Shown here in pieces: positions 34,560 to 46,545 of a stretch of 64,000 nucleotides of DNA. The stretch is from Cunninghamella blakesleeana (Eukaryota > Mucoromycota > Mucoromycetes > Mucorales > Cunninghamellaceae). Location: contig JAFCIZ010000005.1 of the NCBI GenBank assembly GCA_017871115.1, positions 124,001 through 188,000 of the forward strand, written 5' to 3'. Made by a program: the position numbers and the translations under genes. Position 1 is the stretch's first letter, and every line of letters begins with the position of its first letter. Under the pieces are notes generated by a model. That model saw only the letters and a list, made by a program, of their open reading frames with translations. It was not told where the DNA came from and searched no databases.

Positions 34560-34744
34560 TATATATTTAAAAGTAAAATAGATATTGGGTAAAGGTAACA
34601 TATATATATTCCTTTACTCACCCTTCTATTTATTTATATTTTCTTTTTAGTGGTATAAATTATCATACAAATAAAAATTTATTATAAAGTTGATGCTATT
34701 TAAATAATACACTATATACTCCAAGAAGAACCATCTTTTTCTTC
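33458..34744. other. R3-R2 intergenic spacer
   Basis: R2 promoter and R3 3' flank, with ATTT repeats at about 34529-34560. The 61-codon frame at 34120-34305 is Tyr/Phe-rich with no splice or family support. No gene. Confidence 0.55.
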
Positions 34745-36375
34745 TTATGATCTAAATATACGAATGACTTGTAAAATCGGTTCCCTACATATTGGACATT
34801 CATTTTTCGTTTCTACCAGCTATAATAGTGACAAGTAAAGATATATATCACATGATTAATCCTAATCTCTATTTATATCCTATATATATATGTTTATTTA
34901 TTTTTAAAAATAAACTTACTTTCATCCCACAATCATGACAGGCCATCATATGTTGACAATTTAAAAATACACAATTTTGTTGGGCATCAAAACAAATTCT
35001 ACAAAGAATCTCCTCATGTATATCCGATTGGTTTTCCTTGTTTGTTTTCATTTGATCATCTACCAATTGTTGGACTCGGTTCACTAATTCCTTTTTCTCT
35101 AATGCAAAATTTAATTCCACATGATTTTGTTTAAGAATTTCCTTTAGTGTACGTACTGATAGATGAGACAAATCTATAGGTGGTGATGCTTTAAGAATGT
35201 CATTTAATGTTAAAGTATTAGTTGATGTTGTAGGTGGTGATTTATTTTCAGTCGTAGCCCGCTGTTGTTGTTGTTGTTGTCGTGATGATGATGTATAAGA
35301 AGAAGTGGTAGAAAATGAAGGAGGCGGCCTTTGTTGAGAAGGTGATGGTTGATAATTTCTAGGTGAGTTTCCAGGTCTCGTCGATGATGAATTATTATTA
35401 TTATTATAATTACTATTATTATTATTATTATATGAAGGTTGATAAGATGGTTGTGAATGAGAAGGAGGAGGTCGGTACGTATTTTGACTTTGGTATCTTT
35501 GCTGATATTGATGTTGTTGTTGTTGTGAATTAGATGATGATGAGGATGTATAATGAGCGTTATTATTTTCATCATCACCTGTAAATAAATCTGTAAATTT
35601 ATTAAATACTGAATTCAAGGCATTATCAATAAAATCACCCCCATTATTTTGTTCCTGTTGTTCCTGACGTTCTAATGCTTGTATTTTATCCTTATATTCT
35701 TTATCTCTTAATAATCTATAATGGGTTTCGTTTTGATTAGTTAAAGGTCGTGTATTGAATATAATGGTTACTAAATCACTTTTTTCAATAGCATGGTTAG
35801 ATGGAAGATTATAATATTTAATATAATGTTTTAAAATTTTTAAAGACAGTGTCGCCAATTTGGCTGTGTTCATTTGTTGGATATTAATAAGTAGGTTACA
35901 GGTATTACAACACCTTACTGGTCTATATAATAGGTATTTAATGAATAATAACAAAAAAAAAAAGCTTTTATTATTATCACTTGCATTCATATTCTTATTA
36001 ATAGATCTCTATTCCTATTCCTATTCTTATTTCTATTCTATTGCTTACGAATCATAACCAAACTTGGGTAAAGGACGACGATTATTTGAACAATCAAAAC
36101 AAACTACATGACCTGAAATAAAAAACAAAAAAAAAAAAAAAAAAAAAAATATTATTAAATATAATAAGATTAAGAGATATACTAATAATAATAATAATAA
36201 AAGGTATCTTTTCTTTATAAATATATATATTACCACAGTTTCTACAGCTATATTTATGACGAAAGATATGAAACTCCTCATTACATTCTATACATATTTT
36301 TGCTTTTTGAGGTTTAAGAATGGGGATTGAAAATACACCACCAGGTCCGTATCCACTTCTTTGCTGTTGCTCCAG
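34745..36375 (-). CDS. R3: FYVE / SAP / RING ubiquitin ligase (RNF34/rififylin-like)
   Basis: Exons 36375(?)-36234, 36112-36049, 35922-34920 and 34819-34745; about 427 aa. Splicing restores a full eight-Cys FYVE-type domain: CIEC, then RHKYSCRNCGHVVCFDC, then PVRCCNTC. A first SAP-like segment follows (LKILKHYIKYYNLPSN), then a Gln/Ser/Asn-rich linker, a second SAP-like helix pair (LSVRTLKEILKQNHVELN) and the RING: CRICFDAQQNC, CQHMMACHDCG, CPICRE. This is the closest of the three paralogs to RNF34/RFFL and probably the parental copy. The start is unresolved: no in-frame ATG precedes the FYVE exon before a stop. Candidates are a CTG at 36375 (after AAA, giving LEQQQRSGYG) or a tiny upstream exon ATGCATATAATTTGG at 36746-36732 joined at CAACAG|CAAAGA. 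Confidence 0.8.
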
Positions 36376-38066
36376 TTTAATTAATTAATATTTAAAAAAT
36401 TTAAAAAATAAAGATAAAGATTGACTAATAGTAATAAAAAAATGGGAGAAAAAGAAAGAGAATTAAATTTAAAAAAAAATGTGCTGCGTTTAATTTTTAT
36501 TTTTATTTTTAATTTTTCTTCAGCATTCTATGTATTTCCTTCTTTGTAAATGGATATTTCTTTTTTAAAAAACTTTACCTATGTAAGCTTAGCAGCCCAC
36601 TATTTTTTATAGGGTTTCTTTTATTATTTATTGTAAAAAAATATTTGTTCAGTTTGATAAAAAAAAAATATCCTACATATTTATTTTTATTAATAATATG
36701 AAGTCGATTATTTTTTAAAAAATTATCTTTACCCAAATTATATGCATATATTTAAATATATGTGAAAGGTGATATATATATATATATATAAAGTACGTTG
36801 TATAAGTGATCCTATTCCTTCTTTTTTTTTATTTTTTATTTTTATTTCTTCAGGATAATAATTACTGCTACAGAAGTAGTAGATTATAATGATTTTATCA
36901 GTTTCACTAGCAATTAAATTTATAAAAAGAAAAAACATAATAGCTGTAATACTCAGATATATAATATAATATCTATGAAATAACAATCATTTCTTTCCAA
37001 ATAGATAATACCATAATATACTTTGATAAAGGCCTATCTATATGGAATAAAAATAACTAGACAAATATTGAGAAATGAAAATGTTGCAGCGGTATTTCAA
37101 AGAGTAAGTTTACTGAATACCATAGTTCTATTATGCATTTGTTATTAAGGATAAACGAAAAGAGTCAAAAAGAAAAGTCAAATGAATTTATTGATCTATC
37201 TATATATATATACAATAGTATATTTTTATTCTTCTTCCATGTGTAATTAATTACGGAATGATTGTATTATTTTTAATGGTAGTAACACCGGAAAAACCCT
37301 CAAACAATTACTATAAAGTAAAGTGCCAAAGAGTTTTCTGAATGACCTTATGACAGCCAGTAATAATATTAGCGATGCCTTGAAATAAGTATGATTATAT
37401 AAAGTTGCTTTGATATTCTAGTTAAATCAGTTTTTCCCACTTTTTTTAGATATATATACCTTTATTAAAGACATGAAAATGAAAATATTATTATCTCTTT
37501 TTTTTCTTATGCTGAATTTTGAATTGATTTGTTTTTTTATTAAATAAAAATGATACAAATTGCTTCACGTTTTAGCCTTTATTTTTTATATCATATTATA
37601 TTGTATTATATTTACTTTAGTTCCATCTAATATTTCATATTTATATGTTATAAAAATAAATTCACTTTGATATGTTTAATAATTGATAATCAGTATCATT
37701 TTTAATGTGTTGTTCACATACTCTATTATGATACGATTATTAAAACTCTTCGGATAAATATAGATCTTTAACTTTCTCCGCTTTTTTTTTTTTTTTTTTT
37801 TTACCCAACCCATTCTCGCGTAATCACTTTATTTCCATTACAATCATCCTTTTATACATAATTTTTCCATCCTGATATATATATATAAATATATATGTGT
37901 GTGTGTTTGTACATATATTAAAAAATATACACTACAACCCATCATTTTTTCTTACTTTCATTTAATGAATATCCGCTAATTACCTATTTTATAAACATAT
38001 TTTATTTAAATAAAATTAAGATCAAGATTTAAAAAAAATTATCTATACATATGATATTATTATCAT
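36376..38066. other. Intergenic region, about 1.7 kb
   Basis: No gene supported. It holds the R3 upstream region with a TATAAAAAA box on the minus strand near 36603 and TA microsatellites near 36773 and 37880. The 82-codon frame at 36986-36738 is of the Ile/Tyr-rich noncoding type. Presumed PCD 3' flank at the right end. Confidence 0.5.
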
Positions 38067-38576
38067 TTAAATACTATCACAGAAAGAAGCCAATTCAATA
38101 TCTCTAGTTGATAAACCTCCACAGTCATGGGTTGAAAGAGTGATTTCTACTCTATTATAAACCTAATAAGCAGTATAATGATAATAAAAGAAAAAATAAA
38201 AATAAACCTTATATCCTTTATATCTTTTTCTTTCCTTCTGTATATATATATATATATATATACCACTTATTTTATTGTATTATTTATATATTTATAAACT
38301 TACATTAAACCATTCAGGGTGATGATCCATTTTATCAGCTTTCAAAGCAACGCGTGTCATAAAACCAAAAGCTTGATTAAAATCAGTAAAAGAATATTTT
38401 TTAATAATAGCATCTCTATTTTCTACCAAGGACCAGCCTGAAGATAACAAAGGTTGGAGAAGTTCTTGGCGTTGTGCTTCTGTTAAGGTGGACATATTGA
38501 TTCTCTTTATAAATAATGAAGTGGTAGATAATGAAGAAAAGGAGGAAGAAGAAAGACGAGAAAATATAAAAGACAT
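38067..38576 (-). CDS. Pterin-4a-carbinolamine dehydratase
   Basis: Exons 38576-38304 and 38162-38067; 369 nt, 122 aa. Family motif [17 protein letters not shown] is rebuilt exactly across the intron, followed by [15 protein letters not shown]. The two His of DHHP and the His of THD form the active site that removes water from 4a-hydroxytetrahydrobiopterin after aromatic amino acid hydroxylation; the family also includes DCoH. The first 27 residues are Ser/Arg-rich and lack acids ([12 protein letters not shown]...), like a mitochondrial presequence. A second Met ([10 protein letters not shown]) begins the typical cytosolic form, so two products are possible. Both ends of the fold are present and the length is normal. 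Confidence 0.93.
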
Positions 38577-38774
38577 TTTTTTTTTTATATTTTTTTACAA
38601 TTTAAAAGAAAGACAAGACTAAAAAAATTTATTCTCACGGGTATTGCTTTTTTTTTTTTTTGGCTTAATTTTAAGTGGAAGAGTATAGCTTTGTTGGCCT
38701 AGAATGTAGAGAAACGTCACAAAATAAAGTGCAATGGTAATAATATAATAAAAGCATAATAATGATGGGTGTTT

Positions 38775-38975
38775 GTATTTAAATTATTACGGAAAATGTA
38801 CTATAGGCTGTCTTACTTTTTTAATGCTATTCTAAATATTTTATATGATAGAAATATTAAGTATAGTAATATATTTCAAATTTATACTCTTTTATGGATT
38901 AATGCAAAGGCGTTTGAGTAAAATAGCTCAATACTTTTGTCTTTGTCGTAATACTTTATTCAGTTTTAGAAACGT
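38775..38975. repeat. 200-bp direct repeat, copy 1
   Basis: Aligns over its length with 40453-40652 in the same orientation. Shared blocks include TTATTACGGAAA, GTCTTACTTTTTTAATG, TTGAGTAAAAT and CTTTATTCAGTTTTAGAAA. The two copies bracket the nuclease-like gene. Confidence 0.85.
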
Positions 38976-39093
38976 TGGACCATTCTGCTTAATAAATCAT
39001 TTTTTAAAGGCTATCTTTTATGAATTTTTTAACACTAAAAGTTTATTGATAAAAAAATGATACTAAAAATAAAAAATTGAGAGAATTTTTTAA

Positions 39094-39268
39094 TTATACT
39101 GGATACATTGATACTGATATATTGATACTAGCTATATTGATACTGAGTGTATTAATACTGGATATATATATATATACTAAATATATTTATACTGATATAT
39201 TGACACTGACTATATCGATTCTGAGCACATTGATACTGAATATATTGATACTGAATATATTTATATTT
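39094..39268. repeat. ATTGATACTGA minisatellite
   Basis: About ten degenerate copies of a 14-18 base unit with core TTGATACTGA(A/T)ATA, ending just before the stop codon of the nuclease-like gene on the opposite strand, i.e. immediately downstream of it. Confidence 0.85.
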
Positions 39269-39277
39269 TTAAGGTAA

Positions 39278-40318
39278 TTATTGTATGTAATTCAAATCAT
39301 ATTCCCATATATAATCTGAGCGACCTAATTCCAACCTAAAATCATCAATATTCTTATAAAATCCTTTGAATGCTTCTTCTGCTTCTTCATTAGTTTTTGC
39401 AAAAAAAATCTTATTTTTAGAATTTTTGAATATAGTCAGCCATTTATCATTTATATTTTGATGTTCACCAAAGTAGATTTCACATGATTGAATCCATGCA
39501 TCAATGATAGTAGAATATATATAACTTGCTATTATAGGTAAGGATTTTTTATTTTTTCTTATTAACTGTATTGGTTCACTAGCACAAAATTCTTCCCCAT
39601 CATATTTCCACCACTGCCAAGTTATTCCTGTAGTAAGAATTCCGTAAACATTTTCTGCTGGTAAATTTAAACTAGTATAATAGCAATATGAATTGTATAA
39701 TTCAGAAATCATTTGCCCATAATTATTTTGATATTCATATTCTCTTTTTGTTCCAATCACAACAATAATAATTTCCGAAAAAGACTGGAGTATATATTCG
39801 ATTTTTCTTTGAGATCCTATATCGTTTACATAGTATCCTATTTCACTTGTAATTTGACCTTTCAACATATTTATGCATGGTTCTATAAATATGTCGATAA
39901 ACTTTTTCCTTTTATCTTCGTTTTCGATAGTTGATAAAATACCAATAGTATTTGTTTTTACTGTTAATTCTTGACTAATATTATGTATTATAGAATCAGG
40001 TAATTGAATAAGTTTAGGAGTATATGTATTTATATCAGAAGGATCTTCAGGCAAATTCCATTTCATACTGCTATTCATCTTCACAAGATCATTATATTTT
40101 ATTTTTGAAAAAGCCCTAGGTTTATTTTTCATAACTTTTAAAATACTTTGTGCTTTATCAACAGCACAATTTAACTCTTCAATCATATTTTCAGTTTCTT
40201 CCGCTATATACCTATTTGTTACTGTATTCCTTTGCAAGATGTTAACAATATTATTAATAAAATTTTCAAATAGTGTACTGTTTATTCTTCTTTCCAACAT
40301 TTGTTTATATATATTCAT
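39278..40318 (-). CDS. Orphan protein with PD-(D/E)XK nuclease-like core
   Basis: Single exon, 346 aa from the ATG at 40318. An upstream ATG at 40408 would add 30 residues including a poly-Phe run made of noncoding sequence, so I prefer 40318. The N-terminal third is helical. The C-terminal half contains RKIEYIL, IIIVVIGTKREYEYQNNYGQM and VYGILTTGITWQWWKY. This order resembles the fold seen in many expanded fungal proteins: a strand with D/E, then a strand with ExK, then a Gln-containing helix and the VYGIxTTGxxW strand. The ExK glutamate position is Gly here (IGTK), so catalysis may be lost. The assignment is tentative. It is flanked by 200-bp direct repeats, the upstream one forming its promoter region. 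No introns, unlike all conserved neighbours. Confidence 0.6.
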   Translation of the reverse strand: MNIYKQMLERRINSTLFENFINNIVNILQRNTVTNRYIAEETENMIEELNCAVDKAQSILKVMKNKPRAFSKIKYNDLVKMNSSMKWNLPEDPSDINTYTPKLIQLPDSIIHNISQELTVKTNTIGILSTIENEDKRKKFIDIFIEPCINMLKGQITSEIGYYVNDIGSQRKIEYILQSFSEIIIVVIGTKREYEYQNNYGQMISELYNSYCYYTSLNLPAENVYGILTTGITWQWWKYDGEEFCASEPIQLIRKNKKSLPIIASYIYSTIIDAWIQSCEIYFGEHQNINDKWLTIFKNSKNKIFFAKTNEEAEEAFKGFYKNIDDFRLELGRSDYIWEYDLNYIQ

Positions 40319-41158
40319 AATAATATAATGAAAAAAAAAGAAGAAGAAGAAAAAAACTTTACAGAAAAATAAAAATAAATATTCACTTGACACGCTTCTG
40401 TCTAGCATAATTATTGTTCGTCGCTGTTAGAAATTAATAAAGGTAAGTACTAGTATTTAATTATTACGGAAAGTGTATTATAACTCGTCTTACTTTTTTA
40501 ATGTCATTTTAAATATTTTATACGATAAAAACTTTATGTATAGCGATATATTTTAGAATTATACTCTTTTAAGAACTAACACGAAGGTTTTTGAGTAAAA
40601 TTGCCCAATATATTTATCTTTATTCTAATACTTTATTCAGTTTTAGAAATATGGAATTACTCATCAATACTAATCCTAATAATAATAGATATATAATGGC
40701 AATACAATAATGATAAATATGTAGTAATAATATATTTAGAATAAAATAATGATAATAATGTTAATAAAGGTCAACTGGAGTATCAAACAGTAGAACAATG
40801 AGGTTCTATCGAAGCGCAAACTAGAAAGAAAGCAAAATACAGCTGTATATTCATATAAACATATTTATATGCATGAGTATATATTTACAATTTATATTCT
40901 AACAAGTAGATTTAGTATTCTCACTGATGTCGACTATAAAGGTCTGCAAAAAAAAAAAAAAAAAAAATTAAAATCAACTTTCGAAAAGATTCCATGTTGA
41001 AAAAATAAATTTTTGGTTGAAGAGAGTATCACAGTTCATTAATTTTTTTTTTCAGTTAATTATACTTTTTATACCAAAGGTTGATTCTTTTGTTGTAATT
41101 ATTATTATTATTATTATTATTATTTTATATATAAACATATTTCGTAGTATAATAAAAC

Positions 41159-41199
<41 letters not shown>

Positions 41200-41716
41200 A
41201 ATATATTTAACTAATACAATATAACTATTCAGTTTTATCTTTTTAATAGTACTATTCCTGGTAGTGCCTTTTAGTTCTAGGTAAAGGGTTTTTCTTTTTA
41301 TGCTAAATATATTTTATGTTTGTAGTACATCTATAAACATTGCTATATAGCAACATTGATCTATAAGCAGTTTTGTTTGATATAATAAAATAAATTTATC
41401 AGTTTTATTATTATTTATTATTTCTAGCTGCTCTTTTATGACTCCTGGCCCTGGTTTATTATTATTTCTTTATTCACTGTTGCATATTAAAATTGCTGAT
41501 GCTGAGCTTTTATTATTTTAGAGTATATGTAGGTTATTATTTCAGATGTAGGTGATCATTTTAATTTTTACCATGTTTGCATATTATGATTAAATATTTA
41601 GAGAAAGGGGTATTTAAACCTTTTTTTTATTTTTCTATTTTTCTATTTATTTTAAATAAAACAAGAGCTTAAAAAACAGTAATAGTTCATCCATTCATAT
41701 ATATGTATATAAATAT
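40319..41716. other. Intergenic region with direct-repeat copy 2
   Basis: Holds the nuclease-like gene's upstream region, repeat copy 2, a poly-A tract (40949), ATT repeats (41100-41125) and a TA microsatellite (41163-41196). The frame at 41017-41214 is built on these repeats. No gene. Confidence 0.6.
40453..40652. repeat. 200-bp direct repeat, copy 2
   Basis: Second copy of the repeat at 38775-38975. It lies 135-335 bases upstream of the start codon of the nuclease-like gene. Copy 1 lies 200-400 bases upstream of the dehydratase gene, so both minus-strand genes have this block in promoter position. Confidence 0.85.
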
Positions 41717-42541
41717 TTATTGCATATCTTCATCACTATCATCCTTTTGATTTAATAATTCTATACTAGGTTTGATGCCGTTTTTATAATTTATATTTGT
41801 TGTGCCAGACGTATTAGGTATAATAATATCATCCTCCTCTTCATCTTCTTCATCATCACTTATGCTTGTTTTTGGTTTTAAATCATAAACACCTAGTCCA
41901 AGATTCTTTTCAAGTATGATAAAACAGAGTATTAATGGTCCATTACTTTTTATGTTTTTATAAATTTACCAATTGATTATCACTAATTTTTCGTTTTTTT
42001 TTTTTTTTACCATTTCAATATACTGATCCTTATCTTCTTGGACATTTTCAATATCTAAATCCTTTGGATCCATCGTGTTTAATTGTTGATTAGCTTGTTG
42101 GATTTGAGGTAAAAAAGCTTGTACACGTGATAAAACTAGTAAAGAGAATAATCAATATAAAGACATAAATAAAAAATACAGAAATGTTTTATTATTATTA
42201 TTATTTTAATACTTTATTTAAAACTTACTATCATTATTAGGTTGTATTTTAAAAGTTTTTCTCTCTTCTAAGGATGGTATAGCGGCTGCTGAAGGTTTTT
42301 CTTGAGTTTGATCCGATAATAACTTTGCTATTATTATTATTATGATTTTTTAAATGAAAATATTTAATATATATCTTCTAGAAAAAGAGAGAGGGAGGAT
42401 CTTTTCAATCATAAAATAAACTCGACATATGTTTTTTATTTTAAATTATTCCTTTTTTTATTATTATTTACCTATAGTTTTTGTTTTGCCTGGTATATTT
42501 AATAGATCACTTGAATGTGTTTTATTATTATTATTATCCAT
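41717..42541 (-). CDS. NOPCHAP1-like box C/D snoRNP assembly factor
   Basis: Exons 42541-42472, 42327-42229, 42135-42011 and 41905-41717; 483 nt, 160 aa. The core segment ILSRVQAFLPQIQQANQQL, then DLDIENV and YIEMNLGLGVYDLK, corresponds to the conserved part of NOPCHAP1 (C12orf45), a client adaptor that loads NOP58 onto the R2TP chaperone during box C/D snoRNP assembly. An acidic tail follows (SDDEEDEEEDD), as in the human protein. An early LLSDQ/IPSLEERKTFKI segment matches the upstream part of the family. Nuclear or nucleolar function is inferred. Small introns with GTAAAT/GTAAGT donors. It is divergent from the DHHC gene, 735 bases away. Confidence 0.8.
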
Positions 42542-43276
42542 ATTTTAATAGATGTGAACTGAAGAAGAAAAAATAAAAAATCATTTTTTTTTAAAATAAA
42601 CAAAATTTAAAAAAGCGATTATAAAATTTTTTAGCCAATCAAAATGAATTATTATGCATACACACTCTTTTTATTGTTGTTTTATAATCTTTTATTTTTA
42701 TAATAATGAGGTGATGAAATTAATTAAAAGATAGATGTTTTTAGAAAAGTAAAAAAAAATGACATATAATAAAAAGATCGAGTCATATATATATATTTGG
42801 GGGGGGAGGAGGAGGAGGAGAGAGAGGGAAAAGAACTTTATTGTATATTTAATTATTAACACGAGGGATCAAGTCCCTTTAGTCTATAAAGTGATACGAA
42901 TTATCGTGATGATTACTGGATTTGTATCGCCGCTGACTTGCTCCTACCTTAAATATCCACACTATATAAATTTTTTTTATTTTTTAAAAAAAGTCTGTTC
43001 TCCTTTTTTTTTTTCTTTCTCTCACTCTTTTCCATATACATATATTTAATTATTCTTACTTTCCTTTCCTTTATTACTACTAGCTTTTTATTTTTTTGCC
43101 ACTTTTTATCTTTTTCATTCCTTTTTCTTTCTTTATATAAATATATATATATAAATATTCCCTTCACTTTCTCTCAGTCTCTCCTCTTTTTATTCATTTC
43201 TCCATCCTTATTCAGTAAATAACAATTATTATATTTTCTTATCAATCAGCAAACGGCAATATATTTATATATTAAA
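42542..43276. other. Divergent promoter region
   Basis: Separates the NOPCHAP1-like and DHHC genes. It includes a purine run (42800-42830) and C/T-rich initiator-like sequence before the DHHC gene. A less AT-rich patch at 42860-42955 lies in the 96-codon frame 42759-43049, but there is no family match and the frame runs on into poly-T/Phe codons. Confidence 0.55.
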
Positions 43277-44671
43277 ATGACATTAAAAGAAATAAAAGGT
43301 CAAGCAATAGTATTATTTGTTACTTGCATGATTACTTTTCTTGCTTATTCTTCACAAATTGGCGTATTATGGACTTATTTAGGTGGTGCCTCTTTAAAAA
43401 CTGCCTTTATTTTAATACCATTAAATGTATTTGTTATCATGATATATATAAACTACGCTTTAACCTGTTTAACAGACCCTGGTTCAGTACCTCCTAACTA
43501 TGTAAAATAAGAAGAAAGATAATAATATACAATGATGTTTATTTATTTGTGCGTTTATACTAATATTTATACTGATTATGATTATTATTATTATTACTAT
43601 TTCTTATCTATTTATCCATCTTTTTTTAGATTCCTCAACAACAACATCATTTGGAAGTAAAACGATCAAACCATGCGCCAAGATATTGTAAAACATGTCA
43701 AAATTATAAACCACCAAGAGCCCATCATTGTCGACAATGTGGAAAATGTGTACTAAAAATGGATCACCATTGTCCTTGGATTAACAATTGTGTTGGATTT
43801 GCCAACTACTGTCATTTTATACGATTTTTATTTTATGTTTTAATCAGTTGTATATATTTAATTGTATTATTATCATTCCGTGTATACAGTATGGTTCATT
43901 TCGAACAACATCATGATATGACAACAGATTACAGTTTATTGGGAATCAATTTATTTTTTACCATTATAACACTAATTGGTATCTCAATATTAAGCGGCTA
44001 TCATATTTACTGTATTACAACTAATACCACAACAATTGAAGGTTGGGAAAAAGGAAAAAGATTAACTTTAAAATCAATGGGGACTATACATGATGTAAAG
44101 GATGAAAATAAAATTTAAATCAAAATCAAAATAAATAATAAATAAATAATCTTATTATGTATATTAATCAACTCTTTCTTTTTTACCCCTTAAATTTTTA
44201 ATTTTTTAGGTTGCTTATCCTTATGACCAAGGTCGATTAAATAATATTAAAGCTGTACTTGGAAGACAACCTTTATTATGGTTTTGGCCACGTCAAATGG
44301 AAGGAAATGGATTGACTTTTCCTGTTAATATATCCAATTTACATGAAAAAGGAAATACTTTAGCTGTTATAACTCATGAGGATAAAAGATCATCTATCTA
44401 TTCAACTTGGACAACACAAACAGATCATTATAATAATGATGACGACGATGAAGAAGACGATGAATACAATGAGCACCATCGTCATCACCATAGTTTAGTA
44501 ATTGACGACATTACTCAATTAGAACCAACACATCAATCATTATTATTAAAATCTAAACCATCAACTACTACTTTACATACTCCGACTACCCCAGGTTCTA
44601 TTATGACCTTTGCTTCAGCTGCATCAACTTTAGTGGATACGAAATCAAGGCAACATTTAAATAAAATATAA
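43277..44671 (+). CDS. DHHC palmitoyltransferase, Pfa4-like
   Basis: Exons 43277-43501, 43630-44094 and 44210-44671; 1152 nt, 383 aa. Two N-terminal membrane helices, a TDPG motif ([11 protein letters not shown]), then the Cys-rich domain [18 protein letters not shown] with the catalytic DHHCPW at about residues 122-127. Two further membrane helices follow, with a TTNTTTIE motif, then an [10 protein letters not shown] and PLLWFWPRQ segment typical of Pfa4. The C-terminus is acidic/His-rich. Transfers palmitate to Cys of membrane proteins; yeast Pfa4 acts on chitin synthase Chs3 in the ER. The final exon is joined in phase ([11 protein letters not shown]). The first-exon ATG is the only candidate in frame. 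Confidence 0.9.
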
Positions 44672-46250
<1,579 letters not shown>

Positions 46251-46545
46251 TATTTTTTAATGTACGTGTAAATAAATTAATCAGATTAAAACTTTCAATC
46301 ATCTGACTTTTTTTTTTTTAATTTCCCACTTATAAATTTTGAAAAAATTGTTATTTTTCAATTTTCATTTTCCTTTCCACTTTTCAAATAATTACATTAG
46401 CTTACACTAGCCTATGCTGTTTTTTATAACCAATTAAAAAAAGCAATAATACACGTATGTATATATATATATATTATATTCTAGATATATGGATGTATAT
46501 ATATATATTAAATAAGAATAAGAATAAGAAAATAAATAATAAAGA

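Larger units (their letters stand above)
38577..39277. other. PCD upstream region with direct repeat and minisatellite
   Basis: Holds the PCD promoter, copy 1 of a 200-bp direct repeat and the GATACTGA minisatellite, both listed separately. The 71- and 66-codon frames here follow the repeats and are not genes. Confidence 0.6.

Noticed and set aside
40319..40408. Upstream ATG of the nuclease-like gene, giving 376 aa
   Set aside because: It would add a Phe10 run from a T tract. The ATG at 40318 starts the more protein-like sequence.
38775..40652. Direct repeats as LTRs of a retrotransposon
   Set aside because: No TG...CA ends, no reverse transcriptase or integrase, and too little space between the repeats.
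42759..43049. 96-codon frame with a Gly/Arg start
   Set aside because: It begins in purine repeats and ends in poly-T codons; probably promoter DNA of the Pfa4-like gene.
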